Origin: an uncultured Pseudomonadales bacterium
Lineage (GTDB): Bacteria; Pseudomonadota; Gammaproteobacteria; Pseudomonadales; Azotimanducaceae
Reading direction: 5' to 3'
Assembly (NCBI GenBank): GCA_938036875.1
Contig: CALHVX010000012.1
Span: 1 to 55,886 of the forward strand
DNA: 55,886 nt
Below are positions 1-9,110 of the stretch, in pieces; the first letter of the stretch is position 1; each line of letters begins with the position of its first letter. The notes under the pieces were generated by a model. The model saw only the letters and a program-made list of their open reading frames with translations, made no database searches and had not been told where the DNA came from. The translations under genes and the position numbers were made by a program.

Positions 1-1
1 T

Positions 2-1480
2 CTGGCCGATGCGCACGGCCGCGACCATTTAACCAAGGTGCAATTGGGGATGGATGCGCAGGGTCGTTTTACCGGCATGAAGGTGCACACCAAAGCAAAC
101 TTGGGTGCTTACCTTTCAACCTTTGGTTCCTCGGTACCCACCTATTTGTACGGCACCTTGTTAGCTGGGCAATATAGAACGCCAAATATTTACGTTGGGG
201 TCGAAGGCATCTACACCAACACCGTGCCTGTGGATGCCTATCGCGGTGCTGGACGGCCCGAAGCGACCTTTGTTGTGGAGCGCGTTGTAGAAACGGCGGC
301 GCGTGAGCTGGGCATGGACCCGGTTGAGCTGCGACGGTTGAACATGATTCGGCCACAAGATTTCCCTTACGAAACCCCGGTGGCGCTGACCTACGATATT
401 GGTGACTACGAGGCGAGCTTGAATCGCGCGTTGGATCATGTGGACTACAAAAACTTTGGGGCGCGACGCACTGAGTCTGAACAAGCGGGCAAGCGTCGAG
501 GTATCGGCTTGGCTTGCTACATCGAAGCCTGCGGTTTGGCACCGTCAAAACTAGCGATCCAACTGGGGGCTGGGGTTGGGTTGTACGAAAGCGGTGAGGT
601 ACGGGTCAATCCTACCGGCAACGTCACGGTCTTTACCGGCTCACACAGCCATGGCCAAGGCCACGAAACTACCTTTGCACAAGTGGTTTCAGACCGGTTA
701 GGCATTGAGCTGGAGGCGGTAGAAGTGGTGCATGGGGATACCGGCCGGGTTGAATTTGGCTTGGGTACCTATGGGTCGCGTTCACTTGCCGTTGGTGGAT
801 CAGCCTTGATGAAAGCCACCGACAAAATTATTGCGAAGGGCAGCAAGATTGCCGCGCATATGCTGCAGGTTGAGCTGGACCAAATTGCCTTTGAAGACGG
901 CGAGTTCAAAGTCAGCGATAGCAATCAATCCTTGTCCTTTGGTGAGGTGGCCTTTGCGGCTTACGTGCCCGCAGATTACCCAGAAGATTTAGAACCTGGA
1001 TTGTCTGAAAAAGCGTTTTACGACCCTGAAAATTTCACCTACCCCGCAGGCACACACATTGCGGAGGTCGAAATTGATGAGGCAACCGGTGTGGTTGAGT
1101 TGGTCAATTTTGTGGCGGTGGACGACTTCGGCCAGATCATTAACCCGATGATTGTCGATGGCCAGGTGCACGGTGGTGTTGCGCAAGGTGTTGGCCAAGC
1201 CTTGATGGAGCACGGCATTTACGACGACAACGGGCAGCTGCAAACCGGCTCTTATATGGATTACACCATGCCGCGAGCGGATAACCTGCCGGATTTTGTG
1301 GTGGATACTACGGTCACCTGGTGCACCCATAACCCCTTGGGCGTTAAGGGTTGCGGTGAAGCCGGTGCTATTGGTTCCCCCGCAGCAATTATGAACGCGG
1401 TAACCGATGCGCTGCAGGTGAAAGATATCAGCATGCCGGCCACCTCAGAAAAGGTCTGGCGCGCGCTCAATCAGGCCTAG
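2..1480 (+). CDS. Xanthine dehydrogenase/CoxL-family molybdopterin-binding subunit (5' partial)
   Basis: Large, molybdenum-cofactor-binding subunit of a molybdenum hydroxylase. The reading frame is open from base 2, so the N-terminal part lies outside the window. The motif AYRGAGR (bases 236-256) sits where genuine form I CO dehydrogenases carry AYxCSFR, so this belongs to the form II / general aldehyde-purine hydroxylase type. Near the C-terminus the segment [16 protein letters not shown] supplies the conserved catalytic Glu of the family. It is followed after 52 bp by the FAD subunit. The 2Fe-2S subunit is not seen and would have to lie upstream. The substrate cannot be told from sequence; CO oxidation should not be assumed. 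Confidence 0.9.
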   Translation: MADAHGRDHLTKVQLGMDAQGRFTGMKVHTKANLGAYLSTFGSSVPTYLYGTLLAGQYRTPNIYVGVEGIYTNTVPVDAYRGAGRPEATFVVERVVETAARELGMDPVELRRLNMIRPQDFPYETPVALTYDIGDYEASLNRALDHVDYKNFGARRTESEQAGKRRGIGLACYIEACGLAPSKLAIQLGAGVGLYESGEVRVNPTGNVTVFTGSHSHGQGHETTFAQVVSDRLGIELEAVEVVHGDTGRVEFGLGTYGSRSLAVGGSALMKATDKIIAKGSKIAAHMLQVELDQIAFEDGEFKVSDSNQSLSFGEVAFAAYVPADYPEDLEPGLSEKAFYDPENFTYPAGTHIAEVEIDEATGVVELVNFVAVDDFGQIINPMIVDGQVHGGVAQGVGQALMEHGIYDDNGQLQTGSYMDYTMPRADNLPDFVVDTTVTWCTHNPLGVKGCGEAGAIGSPAAIMNAVTDALQVKDISMPATSEKVWRALNQA

Positions 1481-1532
1481 CACCACAATTGTAGAAAGAC
1501 ATTGAATTAGAGAAACTGAAGCAGGAGCCTTC

Positions 1533-2333
1533 ATGTACCCCTTTAACTACCATAAGCCAACCAGCCTTGCGGATGCTCAAGCGCTATATGCGCAGTCTGA
1601 TGACCCCATGTATCTATCGGGTGGTATGACGTTGATCCCAACCATGAAGCAGCGTTTGGCCGCACCAACCGACCTAATCGATCTGTCGGCTCTACCTGAG
1701 CTCAGTGGTATTCAGGTTGCGGATGATGTGGTGCAAGTGGGTGCCTTTACCCGCCATGCACAGGTTGTCCGGCATGAACCATTGCAACAGCGGCTACCAG
1801 TATTGTCTGAGCTGGCCGGTTTAATTGGTGACGGGCAGGTTCGCAATCGCGGCACTATTGGTGGTTCTGTGGCCAACAGTGATCCTGCAGCCGATTACCC
1901 CGCGGCCGTTGTGGGTTTGGGTGCTACTTTGCATACCAACAACCGGCAGATATCGGGTGATGACTTTTTCAAGGATCTGTTTGAGACCGCGCTAGAGCCG
2001 GGAGAAATTTTAACTCGGATTGATTTTCCTGTGCCAACGCGTGCGGCATACCAGAAGTTTCCGAATCCGGCCTCGCGCTACGCCGTGGCTGGTGTTTTGG
2101 TTGCGGACTTTAGCGGCACTATTCGCGTTGGTGTCACCGGCGCCGGACCTTGTGCGTTCCGGGCAACCGGTTTAGAAGAGGTGTTGAACCGAGATCTCAG
2201 CGCGGCAGCGCTAGAAAATCTTGTGATCCCAGATGCAGGCTTCAACAACGATCTGCATGCTTCCGCGGAGTATCGTGCGCATCTAGTAAAAGTGATGGCG
2301 CAACGTGCCGTAGCAAAGCTGCTCGCGCAGTAG
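1533..2333 (+). CDS. FAD-binding medium subunit of molybdenum hydroxylase (CoxM-like)
   Basis: 266 residues, a normal length for the FAD subunit that passes electrons from the Fe-S subunit to an acceptor. Two FAD-binding segments typical of the vanillyl-alcohol-oxidase-like fold are visible: YLSGGMTLIP (residues 27-36) and NRGTIGGSVANSDPAAD (105-121). The ATG start is preceded by GCAGGAG about 6 bp upstream. It is co-oriented with the CoxL-like gene and the next gene begins 5 bp after the stop, so all three probably form one transcript. Confidence 0.9.
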   Translation: MYPFNYHKPTSLADAQALYAQSDDPMYLSGGMTLIPTMKQRLAAPTDLIDLSALPELSGIQVADDVVQVGAFTRHAQVVRHEPLQQRLPVLSELAGLIGDGQVRNRGTIGGSVANSDPAADYPAAVVGLGATLHTNNRQISGDDFFKDLFETALEPGEILTRIDFPVPTRAAYQKFPNPASRYAVAGVLVADFSGTIRVGVTGAGPCAFRATGLEEVLNRDLSAAALENLVIPDAGFNNDLHASAEYRAHLVKVMAQRAVAKLLAQ

Positions 2334-2338
2334 TCTAG

Positions 2339-3028
2339 ATGTCAAAGTTCAATGGTTTGGAGCCGGTGTCTACAAATGATGCCGTCAACGCCATCCCTGC
2401 CGGTGAGTTTGGCGAGTGGTTGCAGGCGGCGCAGCCGGCGGTTAGCAACAATCTAGAATCGGATGTGCCTTGCGGCGACTGCAATGCTTGTTGTCGCGCC
2501 TCCTACTTTATTCACGTGACGCCTCAAGATGTGGATGCCATTGCCGCGATTCCCGCTGAGCTATTGTTCCCAGCGCCGGGTGCCCCGGCTGGATACCAAC
2601 TCATGGGCTTCAATGAGCATGGGCAGTGTCCTATGCTGGTTGACGGCCAATGTTCTATTTACGCTGACCGTCCTAGCGCCTGTCGTACCTATGACTGCCG
2701 GGTGTTTGCGGCAGCAGATATTGAAGCCGGTGGAGCAGAAAAAGCCGAGGTGAACGAACGCGTGCTGCGCTGGCAATTTACTTATGCAGATACGCAGTCG
2801 CAGTTGGCTCATGCAGCGGTCTCAAAGTTGGCTCAGCTCGTTCAAGACTGTGCTGAGGTTTTTATCGCGGCTGACGCCAAGGTTGATCCTGAGGCTGCAT
2901 CCCCCATTGCGCGGTTTGCCATCGAGCAGCACGCGCAGCTTTTAGCTATTCATTCGGAGCTTGAAGCAACAGGTCAAAGCTTAGCGGATACAACACTAGC
3001 GCAGCGGTTGGTAGAGGGTCCAACCTAG
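2339..3028 (+). CDS. YkgJ-family cysteine-cluster protein
   Basis: 229-residue protein with the YkgJ-type cysteine cluster, thought to bind zinc or an Fe-S centre. Cysteines lie at residues 45, 48, 51 and 52 (CGDCNACC) and 97, 105, 115 and 120 (CPMLVDGQC...CRTYDC). It begins 5 bp after the CoxM-like gene, so a role in maturation or electron transfer of the hydroxylase is possible but inferred only from position. Its stop codon overlaps by 4 bp the stop of the oppositely oriented oxygenase gene. The biochemical function of the family is not settled. Confidence 0.8.
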   Translation: MSKFNGLEPVSTNDAVNAIPAGEFGEWLQAAQPAVSNNLESDVPCGDCNACCRASYFIHVTPQDVDAIAAIPAELLFPAPGAPAGYQLMGFNEHGQCPMLVDGQCSIYADRPSACRTYDCRVFAAADIEAGGAEKAEVNERVLRWQFTYADTQSQLAHAAVSKLAQLVQDCAEVFIAADAKVDPEAASPIARFAIEQHAQLLAIHSELEATGQSLADTTLAQRLVEGPT

Positions 3029-3969
3029 AGCTTATAGTGACTGATCTGTAACTCTTCACCCGAGTCTGCGTAGTCACCCGCGGTACGACCGCTACGAAAT
3101 TCTGCCCAGCTAATGGATTTGTACACTGGCTCACCCGTGCTTGGTATTGGCGCGTAGTGATCACTGTAACTTGGGTTATAGAAGTAAGCGGCGGAGTAAC
3201 GCTGTTGTGTGGCACTAGCAATGACCCGATGCAGTGGGGCCGAGTACTGATCGTTAGACCATACCTGGACAACATCGCCAATATTGACCATTAACGCGCC
3301 AGCTTTAGGTTGGATCGTGTGCCACTGTTCTTGGTGATAGAACTGCAGGCCTGCAACATCACTTTGCAGCAACAGCGTTAGTGCGCCGGCATCTGTGTGG
3401 TGGCTGATACCCAACTCGCCATGAACGGGAACAAAGTCCGAATCTTCTGGTGCGGGGTTTGCGCATAGAGGGTAGTGGTTTAGACGCAAGAAGCTGCTGT
3501 GATCTTTGCTGAAGGGTGCGTCTTGGTCAGCATTGGTTGAGCCAAGGCTTTGGATTAGGAGTACGCGTAACTGTTCGCAGATTGCCGCGCAATGGTTCAT
3601 GTAACTTTGCATCAGCGGTTGGAAGCCTTGCATCTTCTTAGGCCATTGTGTTTTAGCCCTGGGAAAGGGATGTTCTGCAGTCCCATCAGCTTCCGGCCCG
3701 ATATCCAGGATTTCTTTCCAGTCTTTTCGGTTCTTTGTTAGCTCTTTGTCGTAGTAGCCCCAAGGGTTGGTCGCCGATCGCATCAATTCTTGTTTTTTGG
3801 GTTGGGGTTGATTGAAAAAAACTTGCATGTTGCGCAGCAAGGTTTCGATTTCATTGATAGCGATGCCATGGTCAACCAAATAGAAAAAACCATGACTTTT
3901 GCAGGCTTGGCGTAGCGCGTCGACAAGCTGTTTTTTATCTGTGTTTAGGCTGATTTCCGGAATAAACAT
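3025..3969 (-). CDS. 2-oxoglutarate/Fe(II)-dependent oxygenase, isopenicillin-N-synthase-like
   Basis: 314-residue non-haem iron oxygenase. The N-terminal DIOX_N-like region (GFFYLVDHGI, residues 27-36) is followed by the jelly-roll core. The iron ligands are H191 and D193 in SHHTDAG and H247 in PLHRVIAS; R257 and S259 (RYS) bind 2-oxoglutarate. This family hydroxylates or desaturates small molecules; the substrate here is unknown. The ATG is preceded only by a weak ribosome site. The gene is divergent from the lipoprotein/receptor operon and shares its 239-bp upstream region, which holds PHO-box-like repeats, so phosphate control of this gene is also possible. Confidence 0.88.
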   Translation of the reverse strand: MFIPEISLNTDKKQLVDALRQACKSHGFFYLVDHGIAINEIETLLRNMQVFFNQPQPKKQELMRSATNPWGYYDKELTKNRKDWKEILDIGPEADGTAEHPFPRAKTQWPKKMQGFQPLMQSYMNHCAAICEQLRVLLIQSLGSTNADQDAPFSKDHSSFLRLNHYPLCANPAPEDSDFVPVHGELGISHHTDAGALTLLLQSDVAGLQFYHQEQWHTIQPKAGALMVNIGDVVQVWSNDQYSAPLHRVIASATQQRYSAAYFYNPSYSDHYAPIPSTGEPVYKSISWAEFRSGRTAGDYADSGEELQISHYKL

Positions 3970-4009
3970 GTTCTGAATACTGCTCTCTTGGTTGTTCTAT
4001 AAAACACTC

Positions 4010-4053
4010 TTGTCATGGAAGTTTCACACAATAGTCATCGAATTGTCATGTTC
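4010..4053 (+). promoter_or_regulatory. Tandem PHO-box-like PhoB operator
   Basis: Four consecutive 11-bp units are seen: TTGTCATGGAA, GTTTCACACAA, TAGTCATCGAA and TTGTCATGTTC. The E. coli PHO box is two 7-bp CTGTCAT-type repeats separated by 4 bp, so this matches two adjacent boxes in exact 11-bp register, all on the + strand. The orientation points at the lipoprotein/TonB receptor operon. The last unit contains TTGTCA (4043-4048), which could serve as a -35 element with a weak -10 (TATTTG, 4066-4071) 17 bp downstream, as at PhoB-activated promoters. Confidence 0.65.
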
Positions 4054-4208
4054 TTCAGTGCGATGTATTTGCGTGACAAAACGACCGAAAAAAATATTCA
4101 TGCGTCACATGAGTGTAATACGACCTTACTAGTATGCGCCCATTCCTGATGTCTACTAGCGTTAGGCCAATAAAATGATTGCTAAAAAATTTTCAGAGGA
4201 AAATTGTA

Positions 4209-5786
4209 GTGAGTTTATTTCGAAGAACGGTCGTGGTTGCAGCTATCTGTCTAGCGGTTGGCGCCTGTGGTGGCGGTGGTAGTGATGTCAATATTAACGC
4301 TAACGATAACTCGAGCACTACCGACAATAGCGTGACCAATGGTGGCGGTAATAGTTCTAATCCTTGCGCTGCGTACACAGACCCTGCTACCAACTCGCAA
4401 CAACAAGGTACATTTGATGGAACTAACTGTACTTATGATGCCAGCTTTGTGTCAGCAGTAAGTCCGCTGGTTGTGGATTTGACCGTACCTTTTATCACTG
4501 GTGCCCACATTTTTAACGACGTGCTGCAAGTGGGGGCAAATGTGGATAGCGGTGCGGCGCCCGTAGGCGGTTCGGGTCCCGTGTTAACCATCGAGGCTGG
4601 AGCTACGCTGGCGTTTGCGGATGATGATTATCTATTGGTTAACCGAGGCTCACAGATTATAGCGGTGGGTTCGCCGAGCCGACCCATTACGATCACTGGC
4701 TTTACTGATGCGGTTACCGATACCGCTGGACAGTTTGATGTTTCGCTGTGGGGCGGCGTGGTTATCAACGGCAACGGGATCACCTCACAATGCGATGATG
4801 CAGCCCGGGCCAACGATAACTGCCATGAGTTATCCGAAGGTAAGCCGTCCAACTTTGGCGGTAGTGATAACACCGAAAGCTCTGGTCGCTTGGAGTACGT
4901 GGTGGTGAAGCACACAGGTTTTGAGGCGGCGCCGGGTGATGAGCTCAACGGTATTACTTTTAATGCCGTTGGCTCTGGCACAGTGGTACGTAACATCCAG
5001 GTGTACAGCACCTTTGATGATGGTGTTGAATTCTTCGGCGGGGCCGTCAACGTTGAAAATTTGGTTGCCTTGTATGTTCGTGATGATTCTATTGATTTCA
5101 CTGATGGCTACGTCGGTACAGTTGGGCCAGCCTTAGTCATTCATAACCCCACAGATGGTAACCGGTGTGTCGAAGGTGATGGCGATGGCAGCAACCTAGG
5201 TCTGATGCCGTTTACCAATCCAACCATAGTGAATCTGACCTGTATCCCATCAAACATAGACGAGCCGCCTTCAACGCATGGAGACTCGGAGGGCATCGTC
5301 ATTCGTCGGGGTGCTCGTGCCAGCATTTTCAACAGCATTGTCTACGACGGTCACGGCGTGAACTTTTTGTCTCAAAGTGGCAACGAGCTCTTTGAGATTG
5401 ACGATAGCACCACAACACAGGCGGCACAGGACGGCGAGGTTGTTATCGCCGGGACCTTGTTAGCGGGTGCTGAGCCCACCAAAGACAGCTTGCCAAACGG
5501 TGATGGGATCGATCTGTGGGTAGTCAATGGGGGTTCCGCAAGTTATCCGGCAAATACCGGTAACGGGATTGTGACTGACACGGTGCCAGCTGCAACCATT
5601 TTGGATGGTTTCTACACAGCTGCTGCGTTTACGGATTCTAGCGGAGGACCAATCACCGTCACTCCCTTTGACGTGGATGGGGATGGTGATATCACAGATG
5701 AGATCGTTGGCGCGGTGGTGGCCAGCGATGACTGGACCGCCGGTTGGACCTTTGGTTTGGATAGCAGTGTGTATTTTCTGCCTTAG
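4209..5786 (+). CDS. Outer-membrane/surface lipoprotein with beta-helix-like repeats
   Basis: The GTG start gives MSLFRRTVVVAAICLAVGAC, a clear lipoprotein signal with lipobox AVGAC, followed by a Gly/Asn/Ser-rich linker. A ribosome site AGAGGA lies 8 bp upstream; a TTG at 4179 would add 10 residues but overlaps that site. The body (525 residues in all) has repeated Gly/Asp/Asn-rich segments such as GTVVRNIQVYSTFDDGVEFFGGAVNVENL, here cited only by its core DDGVEFFGG. This pattern is typical of right-handed beta-helix surface proteins encoded beside TonB receptors. The receptor gene begins 19 bp downstream. A substrate-capturing partner for the receptor is inferred from this layout and the PHO boxes. 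Confidence 0.75.
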   Translation: MSLFRRTVVVAAICLAVGACGGGGSDVNINANDNSSTTDNSVTNGGGNSSNPCAAYTDPATNSQQQGTFDGTNCTYDASFVSAVSPLVVDLTVPFITGAHIFNDVLQVGANVDSGAAPVGGSGPVLTIEAGATLAFADDDYLLVNRGSQIIAVGSPSRPITITGFTDAVTDTAGQFDVSLWGGVVINGNGITSQCDDAARANDNCHELSEGKPSNFGGSDNTESSGRLEYVVVKHTGFEAAPGDELNGITFNAVGSGTVVRNIQVYSTFDDGVEFFGGAVNVENLVALYVRDDSIDFTDGYVGTVGPALVIHNPTDGNRCVEGDGDGSNLGLMPFTNPTIVNLTCIPSNIDEPPSTHGDSEGIVIRRGARASIFNSIVYDGHGVNFLSQSGNELFEIDDSTTTQAAQDGEVVIAGTLLAGAEPTKDSLPNGDGIDLWVVNGGSASYPANTGNGIVTDTVPAATILDGFYTAAAFTDSSGGPITVTPFDVDGDGDITDEIVGAVVASDDWTAGWTFGLDSSVYFLP

Positions 5787-5805
5787 CTGAGCAAAGGACA
5801 TGGCT

Positions 5806-8607
5806 ATGAAAATCGAAAGAACCGGGGCGTTTGATCTGAACCGCCGAAAGGCACAGCTATTGCTGCGTTGTCTAGTACCCCTCGTTTGCATTGCCGCTGT
5901 GCCTGCGGGGTGGGCGGCTGAGGCAGATGTTGCCAATACTGAACCGGTGGTTGAGCAAGCAATAAGCTCTGGACCCATCGAAGAGGTTGTGGTGATTGGT
6001 CGTTACAAGGCGGCTGCTACCGATGTGATCTCCGAACGTATGGATTCCAGTATCCCCATCGATATGCTGGATGCGGAAGCAATCGGCCGAGTGGGTGACG
6101 GTGATGTGGCGGCAGCTTTACGGCGCGTACCTGGTTTAACCCTAGTTCAGGGCAAGTTTGTCTATGTGCGTGGACTAGGTGAGCGTTACTCTAGTGTGCA
6201 GCTAAACTCCGCAGCGGTACCATCGCCGGACCTCACCCGTAATGTGCTGCCGTTAGACATCTTCCCCGCTGACATAGTGGATGCGCTCAGTGTTAGCAAG
6301 GCTTACTCGCCTGAGTTACCCGCCGCGTTTGGCGGGGGCAACATCAATATTCGCACCAAGCGTGTGCCGGAAGATCGAGTGTTGTCGCTTAAACTCAAGT
6401 CTGGCTTGAATTCTCAAAGCAACCGTACTGGCCTTAAGTATCGGGGTGGCGAAGACGATACGTTTGGTGACGATGATGGTACCCGGGCTCTAAGCGGGGA
6501 ACTGCAACAGGCGCTGCAAACCTATCGTGGTAGTTTTTCTACTGGTGATGTATTGAATGTTTTGCGGCAAGACGGCGGATTTCACACCGTTGAGGAGGCT
6601 GAGGACGTTCGCCGTAACCTAGCGACTCAGCTCAACCGCGACATTGATGTGCGAGAAAAAGGTGATCTACCGCAAGATATTGGTGTGCAGGGAACAGCGG
6701 GCTATCGTTGGTTTCTTGGTGAGAATTGGGAGTTTGGGTTTCTGGCGTTAGGTGCCTACGACGATAGCTGGCGTAACCGGAGCCGCGTAAATCGTAGGAT
6801 CTCCAACCCCGACACCGATTTTTCGCAAACGGATCGCACCATAAATGCTACTTCTATTACAGGCTCTTTAAATCTTGGCCTAAGTTTTTTAGGTGAACAT
6901 GAAATTGGGTCCAACTCACTGTTCATCCGCAACACGGAAGATGAAGCCTCGATATCCTTGACCTGTGCTCAGGGGCAGTTCAACGACTGTGCAGATGAGT
7001 CAAACCCCTCCCAAGGCAGAATTGCAGACATACGCTTTGAGCAGCGAGAATTGACCGTGAATCAACTCTTCGGTAGCCATGAGTTGGGATATGAAACCCT
7101 GGCGCGGCTGCCCGAGTGGCTTAAGTGGTCGGATGTTTTTCAAGGCGCTAAATACACCTGGTATTGGTCGCAATCCACGGCGGATACGGATATTCCGAAT
7201 GAGGTAAGAATGGAGTCTTTGGACAACCTGGACCTGGTCAGTCGTGCGGTAACGGATTCACGTATTCGATCCACTCTGACCGCAGGCAAGTTCGCGTTCT
7301 CTGCGCTCGAAGATGATGTAGATAGCAATGGTTTTGCGTTTTCGGTTCCCTTTACTGGCGACGGCTGGGATTTAGAGCTAGCAGGTGGATACGACTACAC
7401 CAGAAAGACGCGATTCTTTCAGCAGACAACCTTTGGGTTGGGTAGCACCTCGGCGGCTTTTAGCGACATTGCCTCGGGTTTACCTAGAGCGGTGTTTAGC
7501 GATGCAAACGTTTTGGACCCAACAAACGGCATTCAACTGTCGTTAAACATCGGTCAATTTGGCGAAGAGAGTTATGCCGCGGCGCAAATTACGGATGCCA
7601 CTTGGGGCCGATTCGATTTCCTGCTAAATGAAACTTGGCGAATAGCTGGAGGCGTGCGTTACGAAGATTTTGTGCAGGTCTCGGTGCCTTTGGACTTGCT
7701 AGCCTTTGGCACGCCTCGTGTTGGTGCAACGCCCCAAGAAATTTTGGATGGTGTTATTGCCACCGATGAATACTATCCGTCTTTGGCACTGACTTATATC
7801 CGGCCTAATTTTTGGGCGGATGAGTTTCAACTGCGTATGGCTTACAGCGAAACGGCGGCCAGACCTGATATTCGTGAGGTCACCGAATCCATCTACATTG
7901 ACCCACTAACCGAAGCGCGGGTACAAGGGCGTTCCGACCTGCGTCCTTCGGATCTAGCCAACTACGATCTGCGAGGCGAGTGGTTGTGGGAGGCTGGGGA
8001 TAGTTTTTCGATATCGCTTTTTTACAAGGACGTTGACCACCCCATCGAAACGGTTCAGGGCGGTGCGAGCGAGGACAATATTTTGTTCACTTTCGTGAAT
8101 GGCACCGGCGGCGAGATCTATGGTGTTGAGCTAGAGTGGTTGAAGTCATTGGGCTTTTTGGGCGGCTGGGGTGAGAGTTTTTACCTGGCGGGCAATGCAA
8201 CCTTCAGCGATTCCGAGATCGATTTAGATCGTGCGGTTGCTGGGGCTGCATCGATCACCAACGATACACGGCGTATGACCCAACATTCAAAGTGGGTTGG
8301 CAACCTGCAGCTAGGATGGGACTCCTTCGATGCAAAGCACGCGGCTACCTTGGTTTACAATGCTTTTGGGGAACGCGTGTTCTTTGGTGGGGTAGATGGC
8401 AACGAAGATGCCTTCGAGCAACCTTTTCATTCGGTGGACTTTGTTTACAGCTGGTATCCCACAGAGAATCTAACCTTAAAATTAAAGATGCAGAACTTGT
8501 TGGATGACGAGCTAGAAATCCAGCAAGTGGGCTCTGCCGGTCGGGTTGTCGTTATTGAGCAAGACGTGGGCACCAATTTCTCGCTGGACATCAAGTGGGC
8601 GTTGTAA
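5806..8607 (+). CDS. TonB-dependent outer-membrane receptor
   Basis: 933-residue receptor with a signal peptide ending near GWAAEAD, a TonB box-like EEVVVIGR, a plug domain (VAAALRRVPGLTLVQGKF, VYVRGLGERYSS, FGGGNINIRTK) and a C-terminal beta-barrel ending in NFSLDIKWAL with a terminal hydrophobic residue pattern. AAAGGA at 5793-5798 is well spaced for ATG 5806, while the ATG at 5800 is too close, so 5806 is preferred. It is probably co-transcribed with the upstream lipoprotein. Such receptors import scarce ligands with energy from TonB-ExbBD. The ligand is unknown; PHO-box control suggests a phosphorus compound. Confidence 0.92.
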   Translation: MKIERTGAFDLNRRKAQLLLRCLVPLVCIAAVPAGWAAEADVANTEPVVEQAISSGPIEEVVVIGRYKAAATDVISERMDSSIPIDMLDAEAIGRVGDGDVAAALRRVPGLTLVQGKFVYVRGLGERYSSVQLNSAAVPSPDLTRNVLPLDIFPADIVDALSVSKAYSPELPAAFGGGNINIRTKRVPEDRVLSLKLKSGLNSQSNRTGLKYRGGEDDTFGDDDGTRALSGELQQALQTYRGSFSTGDVLNVLRQDGGFHTVEEAEDVRRNLATQLNRDIDVREKGDLPQDIGVQGTAGYRWFLGENWEFGFLALGAYDDSWRNRSRVNRRISNPDTDFSQTDRTINATSITGSLNLGLSFLGEHEIGSNSLFIRNTEDEASISLTCAQGQFNDCADESNPSQGRIADIRFEQRELTVNQLFGSHELGYETLARLPEWLKWSDVFQGAKYTWYWSQSTADTDIPNEVRMESLDNLDLVSRAVTDSRIRSTLTAGKFAFSALEDDVDSNGFAFSVPFTGDGWDLELAGGYDYTRKTRFFQQTTFGLGSTSAAFSDIASGLPRAVFSDANVLDPTNGIQLSLNIGQFGEESYAAAQITDATWGRFDFLLNETWRIAGGVRYEDFVQVSVPLDLLAFGTPRVGATPQEILDGVIATDEYYPSLALTYIRPNFWADEFQLRMAYSETAARPDIREVTESIYIDPLTEARVQGRSDLRPSDLANYDLRGEWLWEAGDSFSISLFYKDVDHPIETVQGGASEDNILFTFVNGTGGEIYGVELEWLKSLGFLGGWGESFYLAGNATFSDSEIDLDRAVAGAASITNDTRRMTQHSKWVGNLQLGWDSFDAKHAATLVYNAFGERVFFGGVDGNEDAFEQPFHSVDFVYSWYPTENLTLKLKMQNLLDDELEIQQVGSAGRVVVIEQDVGTNFSLDIKWAL

Positions 8608-8667
8608 GTCGGTATTGTCCATTGAGCTCTAGCGCCTACCTCTGTCCTACTCGGTGGGTGCCCCTGT

Positions 8668-8937
8668 TTAGCGTGGCGCGTTGTAAGCAGTTAGCTCATA
8701 GCCGCTGGTGGTCATGCAGGCGCTATAAGCGGCGTATTCAGGGCTGGCGGTTGTAAGCTCGCGAGTTGTTGGATCAATGTTAGCGGCGCTTTGGCAGCGG
8801 GCGTGGTCGTTGCGGTATTGCATTTGGCTGACTTGCTGTTCGGTTGCCCAGCGGTGTGTAGGCGTCGCGTTTTGGTCGCTGCTGCTGCAGCCGAATACGG
8901 CCAGGCTTAGCGCTGCGGTGATGACTTTTGTTTTCAT
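8668..8937 (-). CDS. Small lipoprotein with C-x(n)-CMxxxGY signature
   Basis: 89-residue protein. MKTKVITAALSLAVFGC is a lipoprotein signal peptide with lipobox AVFGC, so the mature form is about 73 residues and membrane-anchored. The mature part has two further cysteines, in HARCQS and YSACMTTSGYEL, which could form a disulfide. AGGA sits 8-9 bp before the ATG. It is divergent from another small lipoprotein gene that has the same two-cysteine pattern. Function unknown. Confidence 0.75.
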   Translation of the reverse strand: MKTKVITAALSLAVFGCSSSDQNATPTHRWATEQQVSQMQYRNDHARCQSAANIDPTTRELTTASPEYAAYSACMTTSGYELTAYNAPR

Positions 8938-9110
8938 AATATAGGTCCTAAAAGCATGTGCTGAAATCCCTGGGTTCTTGGGACTAGGGACAATATAACC
9001 TATTTTTTTTCGTCAATTGTTACAGTCAATTTTGTTGGTCTTCCCCACTTTGTGGGTAGATATGGTCTTGCCGTCATACTAGTGTCATGTGGCGCCGGCA
9101 TAGTGCCTGG

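Noticed and set aside
2-3028. Aerobic CO dehydrogenase operon
   Set aside because: AYRGAGR replaces the AYxCSFR loop of form I enzymes and no cox accessory genes such as coxD or coxF were seen.
5460-5978. 172-codon minus-strand open frame across the lipoprotein/receptor junction
   Set aside because: Antisense to two well-supported genes and their ribosome site.
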